Shown here piece after piece: positions 1 through 11,995 of a DNA stretch of 64,000 bases. Under the pieces are notes generated by a model. The model was not told the origin of the DNA. It saw only the letters and a list, made by a program, of their open reading frames with translations, and searched no databases. Within the stretch, counting starts at the first letter, position 1, and each line of letters starts with the position of its first letter. Made by a program: the position numbers and the translations under genes. The stretch comes from Pseudoips prasinana (Eukaryota > Arthropoda > Insecta > Lepidoptera > Nolidae): positions 20,930,001 through 20,994,000 of the forward strand of contig OX621254.1 of NCBI GenBank assembly GCA_951640165.1. Reading direction: 5' to 3'.

Positions 1-5
1 TAAGT

Positions 6-3000
6 ATGGAATGTGATACCGGCAGTGCAGTATCGTGCGTTAGTTACGAAATGTATCAAAAATTATTTAATAGTTTACCGATGAGTAAAAGTAACATTGT
101 TCTACGTTATTATACGGGTGAGTTAGTGCGACCTGTCGGCGTCATAATGCCGCGAGTTTTATATCGAGATAAGAGTAAGATCTTAGGATTATATGTAATT
201 AAAGGTGGAAAAACAGCCTTGCTTGGTCGGCAATGGATATTAGAATTAGGTATTCAATTACCGATATCGGGAGTATCAGCCGATGTAAATAATTTATCAG
301 GCGAGGCATTCAATTTAGATAAATTCAGTTCCAGATATTGTAATGTGTTTGCGGAGGGTCTGGGACGGTTCACCGGGCCGCCGGTCAGCATTCACGTGCG
401 GGAGGGGGCGCTGGCGTACGCGCTGCGCGGTAAAGTGGAGCGGGCCCTGCAGCAGTATGTGCAGGATGGCATTCTCACCCCCATCGAGCGTTCCGACTGG
501 GCTACGCCGATTGTACCGGTACTCAAAAAGGATGGTAACATTAGAATTTGTGCAGACTATAAATTAACATTAAATAAAGTTTTGGAAATTGACCGCTATC
601 CGCTTCCACGAGTAGAGGACTTGTTAGTCCGCCTACATGGAGGGAAAATGTTCAGTAAAATTGATTTATCCCAGGCGTATGCTCAATTTTCATTAGACGA
701 TTCCAAGAAGTATACCGTAATTAACACGCATAAGGGATTATTTGTTTACAATAGGCTTGTGTATGGCTTGGCATCAAGTGTAGGAATTTTTCAGCGGCGG
801 TTAGAGGAGTTGTTCGCAGACTTACCGCGTGTGGGGGTATTTTTGGATGACGTCATCATAACGGGGTCTTCGTATAATGATCACTTAGAGAACTTACATA
901 AAGTCTTTCAGCGTTTAAATAAATACGGGCTTAGAGTAAAAAAAGAAAAGTGCGTATTTTTTGCGAAATCTATTACTTATCTCGGGTACATCATCAGCGA
1001 GGATGGAGTTCATACTTGTCCCGAAAAAGTAAAAGCGATTCTGGAGACACCTGCCCCCACCAATGTAACAGAATTGAAATCATTTATAGGCATGATTATG
1101 TATTACTCAAAGTTTATTAAAGATTTGAGTACGTTGCTCGCACCTTTATACGGCCTGTTGAAAGCGGGGTCTAAATATAATTGGACCAGTCATTGTCATC
1201 GGGCATTTGGGCAGGTAAAGAGGGTGTTGGCGAGTAGTGAAGTATTGATGCACTACTCGCCTGACCTACCGCTGTTGTTGACATCAGATGCTAGCAGCGT
1301 CGGCGTGAGCGCGGTACTGTCGCAACTGACGGCGGCTGGTGAGCGGCCCGTTGCTTATGCGTCGCGCTCACTGACATCGGCTGAGCGTAACTACTCGCAG
1401 ATTGATAAGGAGGCGTTAGCCATTATTTACGGAATACGTAAATATCACCAATATTTGTACGGTAGGAAGTTTATATTGAGAACCGATCATAAACCTCTGA
1501 CGTACATATTTGGCGACAAAGTCGGTATACCAGTCATGTCTGCTTCTCGGTTACAACGTTGGGCTGTATTATTATCCGGTTACAGTTATGATATCGAGTA
1601 TGTGTCGTCGAAAAATAATTGCGCCGATGCCTTATCGCGCTTACCGGCTAGGATTACGAGCGACAGGGCCGGGGACGAAGTGACATACGTAAATTTTGTT
1701 GAGAATTTTTTACCGATTACGAACTCTGACGTCAGTAAAGCCACTTCTAGTGATGTTACGCTTAGTAGGATTAAAGTTTGTATAGAATCGGGATGGCCAC
1801 ATTTTTATAACGATATAGGACTTAAACCGTTTTTCACTAGGAGAAACGAATTATACATCGAGGGCGGTTGTATAATGTGGGGTTACAGGATGGTTATTCC
1901 AGAATCATTGAGGCGAGCAGTTCTAAAACAGTTGCACTGTAGCCATATGGGCATGGTAAAGATGAAAGGCTGGGCTAGGAGCTACGTATGGTGGCCGCGA
2001 ATCGATGATGACGTTGAGGCCATGTGACGCAGCTGCGAGACATGTGCACTGGAAGCTGACGCGCCGCCTCGGTCCGTGCCTCAGCATTGGCCTTATTCAT
2101 TACTACCGTGGACGCGTTTGCACATAGATTTTCTGGGGCCTTTGAACAGTAAAGTATTTTTGATATTAGTGGATTCAACATCTAAGTGGATTGAGGCTTT
2201 TGAGATGCAACGCACAAACGCGTCAGCTGTTATAAAAATACTTCGAGCTACGTTTGCGCGTTTTGGTCTACCGGCGGAACTAGTGTCTGATCAAGGTCCT
2301 CCTTTTACGAGTAAAGAATTTACGGACTTTTTAAAACTTAATGGGATTAAGCAGAGCTTAGCAGCAGTTTATCATCCATCATCGAATGGCGCTGCTGAGA
2401 ACGCGGTAAAGTTGTGTAAGCGCGCCATTAAGAAGGCCTATAGGGATAACGTGGACGTAGACGTCGCGTTGCAAAGTTTCCTTTTTAGTTATAGGAATAC
2501 AGTGCATAGTACCACAGGTGAGACGCCAGCCATTTTGCTCCAAAGGCGTAGATTACGCTCACGTTTAGATCTTTTAAGGAACGACCAGGTTTTGCGAGAT
2601 AGGGTGCGAGTGGCGCAGGTTAGGCAGGCGCAGAATGCGGGAGGGGTAAGGCGCTACTTCGAGCAAGGCGATAGAGTATGGTCAAGGGGGTATGGTAAAG
2701 AGGATAAATGGTTGAAAGGCCGTGTACGTAGCAGGGAAGGTTCGAGGTGGTATATCGTGGAAGATGATGGCGGTCATTTTGTTAAACGCCATGTGGATCA
2801 GATACGTCGTAGGGCGCGTTTTTCTGATGTTGCTTGTCCTGAGATTACTGACTCGGATATAGGGGTGAGTGAGTCTGTCATTCCGCTGCAGGGAAAAGAG
2901 GTAGTGGTCGAGACTCGAGATGATAAACCAGTCGAACTTGAGCTCCCGGTTAAAGGGAACATAGTTGATTCAGTGTCACCAAGAATTAGTCCAAATAAAT

Positions 3001-3131
3001 CATCGATACTCGATTCACCCTCTCCTTTCGCTTCGGCACCACTAAAAGCTTCGACTCCTCCGGTAGCGGCGGAGGGCCGGCCACAGAGACAACGCAAACC
3101 AGTAGTTAGATACGGTTTTGACTTTGATTAG
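6..3131 (+). pseudogene. pol: gypsy copy A pol polyprotein (PR-RT-RH-IN), one nonsense codon
   Basis: Polyprotein that would process itself, reverse transcribe the element RNA and integrate the cDNA. The aspartic protease DTG lies at the window edge, the RT active site FLDD near residue 279, RNase H starts near residue 424 (SDAS), and a zinc HHCC domain precedes a DDE integrase with D, D and E in IDFLGP, SDQGPP and GAAENA. An in-frame TGA at 2025-2027 replaces a zinc-ligand Cys codon (TGC in the copy at 48.6 kb); the frame then continues to 3131. A 9-residue deletion near residue 137, at the start of RT, is also present relative to the other copy. No env follows. The damage is small, so the copy is young. 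Confidence 0.88.
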
Positions 3132-3209
3132 TTAAGTAGTTAGTTTTAAGTTATTTAGCATTAAACATTTAGCTCTAAGATTATGTAAGTTAAAGATTTA
3201 TGGTGGAGG

Positions 3210-3324
3210 TGTAATGTAGGTATATCGATATGCGCGATACAACGATCGCGTCAGTCAGTCGCAATATACGTACCGTGCAGAATTGACGTTGTTTCACTAT
3301 CACCCGCAAGTTCCCTATAGTTCA
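3210..3324 (+). repeat. 3' LTR of gypsy copy A (115 bp)
   Basis: Begins TGTAATG and ends AGTTCA (TG...CA). It matches 29598-29712 over its full length. A purine-rich tract (ATGGTGGAGG) sits immediately upstream, as expected for a polypurine primer. Confidence 0.9.
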
Positions 3325-3940
3325 GTTTTGGAGCATTTTGGACATACTTTATATCTGTTTTTTGATACCCTACATACTCTTTTCCTACCATCCTATTTTT
3401 TTGGTTTTTCATTTTCTTCCAATTGTGACGGTCAGCTTTACGTTTCAGGGTTCTGGATGCACTTGCAACTTTCGGCTCAATAGTCCTCTCAGGAAACCAA
3501 CCGATATCATGGTTATCTAAGGGTTGCACGTTGGTGACACCCGAAAGAGGAACATAAGTTGGGTCTGTTACAGAATCGTCAGATCCAAAATCAAAACCTT
3601 CATCTGGGAGGCTAATGTCGAGATTTAGATTCACCGTAGGTGTAGCACTGACAGTAGTATTGCCCATTACTGTTTCATGATAATGGCTATCGATTCCTAC
3701 TGTAGTGAAATCAGCTGTTCTTACAGTATCACCAAAAGGAGCGGAACATCTAGCCGACTGGACAAATGGGGTTAATTCAATTAAATCAGGTCTTTGATTT
3801 TCTAATATTTGTTTTTTCTTCATAAGTAGTTCCTGTCGTCGCTGTTTAAGTTTTTGTAATATCGTGACGTTATTATTAATATCAGCACCCACCAAATAAT
3901 CTGTAGAACCATCTCGTTTAGAGTTTCCGTCTTCATTCAT
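3325..3940 (-). pseudogene. T1 transposase N-terminal fragment, cut by gypsy insertion
   Basis: Start chosen at the ATG at 3940, which aligns with the T2 transposase start. About 205 residues remain. They include a basic coiled segment (LKQRRQELLMKKKQIL), an acidic box (FDFGSDDSVTDPTYVPLS) and a basic stretch ending RMVGKEYVGY, each with a counterpart in the T2 protein (FDFSSDDSVADPNYFPLS; RMLGQEYVGF). Residues read beyond 3325 come from the gypsy LTR. The catalytic part is missing. The two proteins are clearly homologous but diverged, so T1 and T2 are different families or subfamilies. Confidence 0.75.
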
Positions 3941-4565
3941 TGTGAATCTTAGTTGATACTGCAAAGGAAAATATACCAGTTTTTCACTAAGTTTCAAAAA
4001 AATATCTTAGTACGTTATAAAACAAACATCAGCACTAGAAATATTGAAAAGTACGATCAAACAGTCACACAAAAATAAAATTAATTAAGTATAATGAAAC
4101 CGCGGAAGTACTAAACAAAATAAAAAGGATTTTTGTCAAAATCGCGTAACGAACACGTAAAAATAAAATGAACTTTACACTCAAAATAACACAATATTAG
4201 AATAAAAAAATTCCCAATTTTAATTATCATAACATAAATAATACGTGCGATATACTTTCATTCAAATTAATCCAGTGATACCGTATTCAAACAATTTTGA
4301 ACCGGAGCGTCACATAAACACTGCACATTCCTAAACAAACTGGTGTGAATACGCGGTTTTCGTGTCGTAACTTGTTCGTCCAAACATCCGCGGTATTGTT
4401 ATTTTTGATTTACTCCTCTTCTTATTGGTCAATTCAAAAATTTGTTGCACGGGTGGATGCCAATCTAAATCAGTTACCTACAATCGCGAAATCTCATTTT
4501 AGCTTTTTTTGTAGCTACGCGGTTTTGAATAATGTTAGTTACGCGTTATTGGACTATCAACGACG
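3325..4565 (-). mobile_element. DNA transposon T1, promoter-side part
   Basis: Contains the N-terminal part of a transposase related to that of T2 next door, followed by an upstream region with TACGCGG-type motifs near 4351, 4390, 4515 and 4540. Its right end reads ACTATCAACGACG and is followed by ATAT. This parallels the T2 right end (ACTATCCCCGACG then ATAT). The other end lies beyond the inserted gypsy copy and the window edge. I cannot place it in a named superfamily with certainty. Confidence 0.65.
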
Positions 4566-4569
4566 ATAT

Positions 4570-4632
4570 CGTCGGGGATAGTGCAAAACCGCGAATCTAC
4601 TATAGGTAAAGGCCGCGTATCTGCATTTGATC
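4570..4632. repeat. T2 left terminal inverted repeat
   Basis: The first 18 bases match the complement of the right end. Inner copies of the CGCG[A/T]ATCT motif lie near 4590 and 4611, mirroring their placement at the right end. Confidence 0.8.
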
Positions 4633-5538
4633 TAATTTTACAGGGGCAGGTTAAAACTGTTTAATATCGTTATTTTAAGGGCAAATGGCCTCATTTTTAC
4701 ATAGATAGTAATAATTGACGTTTTCTTTGTATTTTTACCATAGATTATCCGTTACAATGACTTATTTAACCGCCACGCTACTTACGCGGATTTGATTTGC
4801 CCACAATCTTATCAAAATGGAACCTAAAAGTAAGTTGCGCGGTTTTGAAATCAAACAGGTAATTAATGTTACAAATAATATTTAATAATCAAAGCAAAAT
4901 ACGGCTTACAAAATCTGATCTTTACAAGCTTTTGAGCGTTGTTCTTACAAAGAAAACTTTTACTTATTAATCAAAGTATTTTTCTATACAATCTTCCTTA
5001 AATATAAGCTTAAAAATACTCAGAACAGAACTCTTAATCAGACTTAGATTCATTATCAGCCTTTTCAACAAGGTGTCTATTAGGTATCACAAGTATAAAT
5101 CTTTTCGAAGTATAAAACAAAACAAAAGTAAGAGCTTCTTCAGCTATATAACAAAAATATCTATCAGTCATTTTAAAAACAAATTAATCTTACACATTTA
5201 AATTATAATAACAATATTAGGTTCTTCAGCTATCTAACAAAAATAAGCTTTATCTCTCAACCATTTTAATAACAAATTACACTTACACATTTAAATTATA
5301 AAAAAAACTACTAGAAAAGTTCTTCAGCTTCAGCAGCAGCAACAAAAATAAAATGTCTTTTAGTTTAAAAAATTAATAAACAATATTTTAACTCATAAAA
5401 TTTAAATTATAGAGTCATCTGTCGAGACAAAAGAGCTATTTCAGCTAAGTATATAAAAATAAACATTTAAAGTAAATTAATTGCTCTTATAAGGTAAGTT
5501 GTCATAGAATTCATGACAATCTACGGGTATGACACTTT

Positions 5539-7698
5539 TTAATTGTTGTAAATGGTCATACTTCTCTCAGTAAAGAGCTGTGGAGGAATAACTGGAGCAA
5601 CTTTTTTTGGTCTTTGTGGTAATGGCTGAAATTCGTCATTGTAGTTCAGTTTGAATTCAATAGTACCATTGGGATTGTACTTAAGAACTCTGATGTCAAC
5701 TACGCACTTTGCGCCAGTCCCTCTTCCAGGGTGGATTGTATCGTAAATAAGATTGCTTTTAATGCTATAATCCTTGAAAAAAGTGTGGTCAGCCGTTACT
5801 ACTTCATATGGAGATGGATTCAGCCTAGCTTCTTTGGTAACTGAAGGTTATTGGCTAGGTAAAAATATTTCCCGATGTTTTAACTTTCTTTCAATTACGG
5901 AGTGAACTGAATCCACCTCCATTTGAGTATGGCCTTTTTCTAAAAATTTTTGTGTGATGACCACGTTTTTTTCCATCGCCAATTGCAGAAGAGCGTTCGA
6001 AACTACAACATTTCGGTTTTGGGATGTACATCCATCAGTGAAAATTACGACGTTTTTAGGACTTTCTTCTATGAGTTTCTTCAAATAATCGACAAAAAAG
6101 GAAGCGTATGTTGATGCTTTTAAATCTGATGCTGTCTCGTCAAACCAATAGCACTTTACGTCATTAGTACCCAGATTATATACTGTAAAATTATGAACCA
6201 TTAATTTGGTTTTAAAATACAATGCACTGGCTTTTAAAAATGGACATAATTTCACAGCTTGTAAATCGGCGGTTACTACGTGAAGCGTTCCTTTTTTCGC
6301 AGCTTCTTTATCTAAAGTCTTTTCCTGTCTTGCTAAATCTTTTCGTGACACATGTTGTTGATATATTTCCTCTGTAATATTGCCAGCTTTGTATGAACAA
6401 CATAGGTCACACGCATCTTTTTTTGGTTGAAACAAAGCTATGTTTTCATCTTTCAAAACATCCTCGAAAAGTTTTCTGGAAGCAACTTTCTGTCCAGTTT
6501 TTGTTGCCTCTTTAACATAAACACGATAGAGTTCACGCTTAGACTGTATAATGGGTTCTAAATATAGTTTTGTACTTTCTTTTCTACAGTAGTGAGAAGG
6601 CATTTTGGGCATGGCTCTCAAAAATATTTGTACCAACTCTTTCAACTGAGGCAATGCAACATCTCTCTGGCCTTTCCTCGATTCTTTATTTGGTTTTTCT
6701 CCTAGCCAGTACCTCACAGTCCACTCCTTAATTCCCAATGTTCCCAAGAACATCTTTAAACATACTCTCATTTTTTGGTCATTTAATTTTAAATAATAGA
6801 CTTTTGTAGCACTTCGTCTTGTATCAACACTTTTAGTGGTTTTCCTTTTAGTTGTTTTTCTATCTACTAAAGATGAAACAAACATTTTCTTCGCTATCCA
6901 GGTTATTTTCCAAAATTCGTTAAAAATATTTAATCGTACCGTTTCTGTAAATTTATCGCAGTGAAATACTTTGCTCCTTAAACATTTGCTTGAATTACAA
7001 GGCGGTCCAAGTTGTCGCGCGGGTTTGATAGAGTCTTGTGAAAATTTTTCATCTCCAGTCTTTCTAAAACCTACGTATTCTTGACCCAGCATTCTTAACG
7101 TCTTGTTTCTTAATCTTTTCGTAGACATTACGTCTGCTTTTCGTTTTCTTACTCTGGACTCAATGGCAACCTCACGTTCCAAGATTGTTTCAGGAAACAA
7201 ATCATTATTGCTGTCAGTTGATGTTGAAACTATCGGTGCAACATTGGTTATTTCAGAGAGTGGAAAGTAATTTGGGTCGGCAACAGAATCATCTGATGAA
7301 AAGTCAAAACCTAATTCACTTAGTCCATTATTGATTTCAGTGCATACATCCTCTTTAGAAACATTAGATACCAAATTATTAATAGAAGTCACAGTCAGGC
7401 CAGAAACATTGTCGTGATCATTAATTTCCGGCAGATTTTCTAAGCAGGAAGCACTAAAAGTGGTTGTGTCACAATAAGCTAAAGCTTCAGTTTCTTTAGG
7501 AAGCTCTTCTTGGTTTTCCGTATTAACAAGACTGGTATTAGGTAAGTTTTCGGGGAATTCTTTGGTATTTTTATCAGCTGCCGATTGCCTACGCAAAATC
7601 ATTTTTTTAACCTCCAATAATTTTTCGCGCCTTTTCTTTAAATCAATTAATGTTGTGACCTGAAGTGTTTCGTCTTTGCTACATGACTCATTCGCCAT
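5539..7698 (-). pseudogene. T2 transposase-like protein, one in-frame stop
   Basis: Start chosen at the ATG at 7698 (MANESC...). About 616 codons run to a TAA at 5848-5850. The same frame then stays open for another 102 codons to 5539, so the original protein was about 719 aa. The N-terminal third has a basic coil and an acidic box. The middle has a CDLCCSYK zinc-like motif. The C-terminal half contains VVTADLQAVKLCPF, FTDGCTSQNRN and GHTQMEVDSVHSVIE, an arrangement consistent with a DDE/RNase H-fold transposase (D, D and later E/D). This protein class is common as uncharacterised multi-copy genes in insects. I infer transposase function from the flanking TIRs. No other gene lies in the element. 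Confidence 0.75.
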
Positions 7699-8287
7699 TT
7701 TAATGCTAAAACAAATAAAAATAAAACATGTAATCAAATGCATCAGCATAGCACGTAACTTACGCGGTTTTACTGTTCATTAAAATAAAATTACTTTAAT
7801 GGACAGCAAAACTGCGTAACTACATAACATGTGTAAAAACAGACAAAACCATAATTGATTTACATAATTCGATGATCTGCTTCAATATTAAAAGTATTTA
7901 TAAAGACTTGATAGCTTAGACACGTTCACTTTATAATAATTAGTTATTTTGCAATAAAAAATAGGTTAGGAAAAGTAAATGAAATTAAAATGTATTTAAA
8001 TGATGCTTAGTACTGACATTTCACATAGAAAATACTTAATCAACACTTACCTGATGTTGTAATTAATATTTTCAACGTAAATACTGAGTTTAACAACAAA
8101 AATAAACCACAAAATACGCTCCCAATGACACCTGATGACATACGCGGTATTGTCAATTGCCGTCTGTAGATACGCAGAATTGTTTTTGGGCGAATTCTTG
8201 CTTTCTATTGGTCGAACGAAAGTCACGTCAGCGAGAAGGCTGCCAATCGGGATCTTACGTGGAATGCCCGCGAAATTGAAAATTGGC

Positions 8288-8350
8288 TACATTTGTCAGA
8301 TACGCGGAATTATCCAATGCTAGATACGCGGATTTGCACTATCCCCGACG
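8288..8350. repeat. T2 right terminal inverted repeat
   Basis: Ends TTTGCACTATCCCCGACG, complement of the left start. AGATACGCGG motifs occur near 8299 and 8322, with further relatives at 8141 and 8174. The spacing suggests repeated transposase-binding sites. Confidence 0.8.
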
Positions 8351-8354
8351 ATAT

Positions 8355-9405
8355 GCACTTTTGCCCGATAAAAGTCAAAATACTTCCTTAAGATTGTCCC
8401 GATTGTAAATACAAAAAGAAATCAATGTGATTATGAAATTGCAGCTTTGAATGCGGTTAAAGCCGTGTTTCCGGTATTTAAAGTGAGTGGTTGTTATTAT
8501 CTACCAAAAAGCTATTTGGAAGAAAGCTAAAGAGTTTAAGGTTAACAAAACAAGCTACCTAAGAAATATTATTCGAAGGGTAGCCTGCTGTTGTGCCACC
8601 AAATTTCATGTTTGTGTTTGAGCGTGTATGTGGTTCATGTATGACACTATTCCGTTGTAATTTTTTGGATTTTTTGGAAAGATTGTTTTCATTGGATGCC
8701 TTGGGACGGTGTAAAATTTTTTCTGACATTTGAATAGGACGCAGATGTGCTATATTTGTATTATTTGCAAAATTCGTTGATTGAATCCCAGTGAAGTCAT
8801 AAAAACTTAAATGCTTTGCATTGACGTCGGGAATAAGGACCCACAATGGTCTTTGTTTACTGAAAAATGTGTAATACAATATTGTTCGTCAAAGATTTTG
8901 TGAAGTTTTTATAGAGAATCCATTAGATATTTTTTTGTTTTTGTACCTTATCTCGTGTGATTACTTCTTTTCTTCCAGCGGTCCTTGAATCGTCATCGCG
9001 TTCATGAAACTCCTGTATATTTTGTTCAAACGATTTCGTAGTTTTGATAAAATTTTACAATTGATTCCTTTTTCCCTCGGACACAAAACTTTTTACCTTC
9101 TGTCAAAATTCTGTGATCTTTTAATATTGATTTATCCCCGGTTACTGCATCACTAAACTCTTTTTTCCTTTTTTAGATTGTTGTTTGTAGTTATTTTCAA
9201 ACGTCTTTTTCATTGCTTCACAGAATAATACTTTCTTTTTAGCTTCGATTTTCATTTTTGATTTATTTTATTTATATTTATTAGGGATAACAACAGTCAT
9301 TTTCAAATGTTTTTAACAAAGAAACACTATTACTAATTAATAAGACCAATAACAGTTACCCTCAGCTATGAACAGAAAAAAATTATATTAAAATCTAAAA
9401 AGGTA
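8355..9405 (-). other. Decayed sequence, no assignable gene
   Basis: A 106-residue minus-strand open frame (8559-8879) and a lysine-rich minus-strand frame starting near 9257 (MKIEAKKKVLF) are visible. Both are interrupted and neither is recognisable. They may be remnants of the transposase fragments immediately to the right. Confidence 0.3.
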
Positions 9406-10445
9406 TTAAAATCTATGCACAACAGTTAAACAAGTAGGTAGGCAGGTGCAGGTCGGTTTAAAAACAATAACAAAAACAGTCGCGAAGGCTCTCAAGACCA
9501 CCGACCGACAAGCGTATATAGGAATGTGAGGAAGTGGATGATTTGGCATGTAATCTATGCATATACCGAAAGCATTTTCCCTAGTTTGAATGTCACTTTT
9601 CACTTGTTCAATTTTTTTATAGAGTTTCTTTGCTCTACGTTTATGTATAAGCTCTCCCACAGCAACCCTTTTTGCAGATTCACTCAAGAAATATCAAAAC
9701 AAAAATTGACATGACTAATCATTCAGCAATGAAACAACGTACTAGTGCCGTTTTCTGTGAAAACGTGCGGGGTTCATAGACAAACACTACCTCATACTTA
9801 ACTCAATTCAGCAGAAGGTGTGACTTGTGCCCTTTTCGAAATAACCGATTCAAATATATAAATAATAAATACCTATATTGATTATTATTTATATAATTAC
9901 TCAATTTGCTTGCTTAACAAAAATAATTTTAATTTCATCCTAAAACGATTAATATTAATATATCTGTACTTTTCTTGTGTACAATAAAGAGTATTTTACT
10001 TTACTTCTACAGTTTAATACATGTATCTTATCTTTTTTATAATTATATGCATCTTGAGCCTTTTATATATCATAACCGTGTAGTACTTTCCTATCCAATA
10101 ATCTTTTTATATAGCCTCGATCTCCGTCAGCAGCACCCTTACCATGCGATGCCTCACAGTAATTGCAAGTACCTTTAAGACCAAAATACTTCATTACATT
10201 GTTAAAAAGGTAGAAATGTTTCTTTAACCGTTATTGGGATGATGGGCCATCTGAATAAATATGCAAATAATTAACCTCGAGATATTTGTCTTTGTACTTT
10301 TACTCGGGATGTTTGTACTTTTAGATTTCGAAAAATCACAAAAGCATTGATGTTTCTCATTTCTTTTATATATTACGCTCGTATGTAAAGTCATTTGGTT
10401 TTGAAAGCCGCCAAAATGGACAGCCTGAACTTCCTGTCTTGAGTC
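9406..10445 (-). pseudogene. Fragments of a second T2-like transposase gene
   Basis: Two minus-strand pieces resemble a protein class I associate with T2-type transposases. Near 10270-10445 is VHFGGFQNQMTLHTSVIYKR. Near 9510-9687 is HKRRAKKLYKKIEQ followed by CIDYMPNHPLPHIP, close to the common insect motif FDYMQNLPLPHIP. They are separated by about 600 bp of AT-rich sequence without coding character. The right piece is fused directly to the truncated 3' end of the pogo-like gene near 10445. Assignment rests on remembered family motifs and needs a profile search. Confidence 0.4.
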
Positions 10446-11355
10446 AAACACTGTGACCACACCTTTGTGAAAATTGTATTAAAACTGGTTTTCGTTATGC
10501 GTCTTTCAGGATTTTGGTACATGTATCTTAAAACCTCTTGATCCCAATAATGTTCAAACGACTTATTCACAGATTTGTCCAGAGGTTGCAGCTCGTGCGT
10601 AGTATTACTCGGGAGACAATAAAGGACTATGTCATGCCGGTCTGCTTCCTCAACGATCGTGTAATCTAAGTGCGATGACGCTCCATCGAAGATCAACAAA
10701 ATTTTTCCGTGAGTCTTATATTTTGCCAAATGTTTAATGAACTCCACGAATAGTTCAGTTATCATGGTCCCTTTTGCTGACATCTTCACGAAACTCCCCG
10801 CGGGTAAATTGTCACTGAATTCAGGTTTCTGCCTCTGTCCTTTAAATATTATCATCGGTGGAATAGCGGTCCCGACAGCATTGACACACATTGCGATCGT
10901 GACATTTTGAGCATGCTCTGGCGCTATTAAATGGACTCGTCGAGCTCTTTGTGCTAGAACAGTCTGTTGACTATGAACAGTCAACCCACATACCTTTCAT
11001 CTATGTTGTAAAGTCTTTGCGGGTGTGTTATAATTTCAAGCTCGTCATATTTATTTTTGATTTCTGAGAAGTGTTGGCTAACGATTGGTCTGTTTAGCTT
11101 TTGCGCCCTAGCTGGATTCATGAACTGTGCCTTTCTCTTTGAAATTTCTGGATGCCGTTTCAAAAACATCTTTAGCCAGTCTTTGCCAGCAAGGCCAATG
11201 TCTGCGTTGAAGTTATGTTTTAGCTCATATTTTTCACAAAAGATGAATGCTTGTCTGCGAATAAGCTTTGGAGTAAGTGGCATCCCCATATTTGCAAATC
11301 TTATGATTCTGTTGACAAGATCACATTCATGAGCTTCAGTCATAATTGAACGGCG
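10446..11355 (-). pseudogene. pogo/Tigger-like transposase, main part
   Basis: Continues the gene whose start lies at 18233-18402; the two are separated by the Transib insertion. Shown here are a CENP-B/Tc5-type helix-turn-helix region (MTEAHECDLVNRI ... KDWLKMFLKRHPEIS) and the DDE_1 catalytic core. The first Asp is in NIDER, the second in LLIFDGASSHLD, the third in QPLDKSVNKSF. A one-base frameshift near 10980, just after NIDER, separates the two open pieces, and the 3' end is lost at about 10445. Such proteins cut and paste pogo elements at TA sites. This copy is dead. Confidence 0.85.
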
Positions 11356-11395
11356 CACAGTGTCCGGCGTAGAACAAGCCAAGTGGACAAAAATA
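11356..11395 (+). repeat. Left Transib end, RSS-like (heptamer-24-nonamer)
   Basis: Heptamer CACAGTG at 11356-11362 is identical to the vertebrate RSS consensus. The 24-bp spacer is 11363-11386. Nonamer ACAAAAATA (11387-11395) compares with consensus ACAAAAACC. The heptamer points outward to the CGGCG duplication. Confidence 0.85.
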
Positions 11396-11459
11396 TTTTT
11401 TCATGGTTTTGGAACTATATCTATAAATTAAGTATTTATTTATATACCTATATTATAAT

Positions 11460-11652
11460 ATTATAAAACTAAAAACTCTGTTTGTTTGTTCGTTTGAACG
11501 CACTAATCTCAGGAAGTACTTTGCCGATTTAAAAAAATATTTCAATGTTAGATAGGCTATTTATGGTGGAAGGCTATAGGCTATATATCATCACGCTGCG
11601 ACCCACGAGAGTGGAGCAGTAACCAAAGATGCGGGGGACGGCTAGTAGTACC
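11460..11652 (+). mobile_element. Helitron-like non-autonomous repeat
   Basis: Contains the run GAACGCACTAATCTCAGG, a GGCTATAGGCTATATATCAT stretch and a GC-rich end finishing GGACGGCTAGT. This resembles the abundant short Helitrons of moths and butterflies (3' CTAGT end). No coding capacity. It lies between the left Transib end and the transposase gene. Confidence 0.55.
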
Positions 11653-11689
11653 ATAATATTTTATTTAAAGAAAATGCATAGAGATGGTG

Positions 11690-11995
11690 TATAAATATAT
11701 TATTTCGTGATGACATGATTACAATACAGAAAAAAAATTAAGAATAAAATTATCTCAATCGCTGCAAATATCAACGCTAATTCTATATAAATATACAAAC
11801 TAACATATTAAATACAAAAAAAATTAAATTAAATGTAAATATGTATACAAATGTAAATATACAACCTTAGACTAACATATTAAATACAAAAAATCTAAAT
11901 CTAAATATACAAATATAAATATACAACCTTAGACTAACATTAAAAAAATACAAAAAATCGAAATCTAACACTAGACTAATCTATTTACAATAAAA
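11690..11995. repeat. AT-rich imperfect tandem repeat
   Basis: Near-repeats of a unit containing AGACTAACATATTAAATAC at about 11810, 11870 and 11935. It serves as 3' flank of the Transib gene; no gene seen. Confidence 0.5.

Larger units (their letters stand above)
1..3324 (+). mobile_element. Ty3/gypsy (mag-like) retrotransposon copy A, 5' part outside window
   Basis: Protease, reverse transcriptase, RNase H and integrase run in one frame to a 115-bp 3' LTR. The same family is present at 29598-49907, which supplies the missing gag and 5' LTR. The copy is inserted in the minus-strand transposase gene of element T1: that reading frame stops matching at 3325. The very short LTR and the lack of env fit the mag lineage (Bombyx mag also has very short LTRs); the clade call is inference. 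Confidence 0.9.
4570..8350 (-). mobile_element. DNA transposon T2, complete with TIRs (3781 bp)
   Basis: Terminal inverted repeats: the left end starts CGTCGGGGATAGTGCAAA and the right end is its complement. Both ends then carry two spaced copies of a CCGCG[A/T]ATCT motif. ATAT flanks both sides (4566-4569 and 8351-8354), a likely 4-bp target duplication. One large transposase-like gene lies on the minus strand. Superfamily not assigned. Confidence 0.8.

Noticed and set aside
3132..3209. Envelope gene downstream of gypsy pol
   Set aside because: Only 78 bases separate the pol stop from the LTR in copy A, and the split copy is the same, so there is no env.
8135..8323. 62-codon plus-strand frame in the T2 right end
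   Set aside because: Composed of subterminal repeat motifs; not coding.
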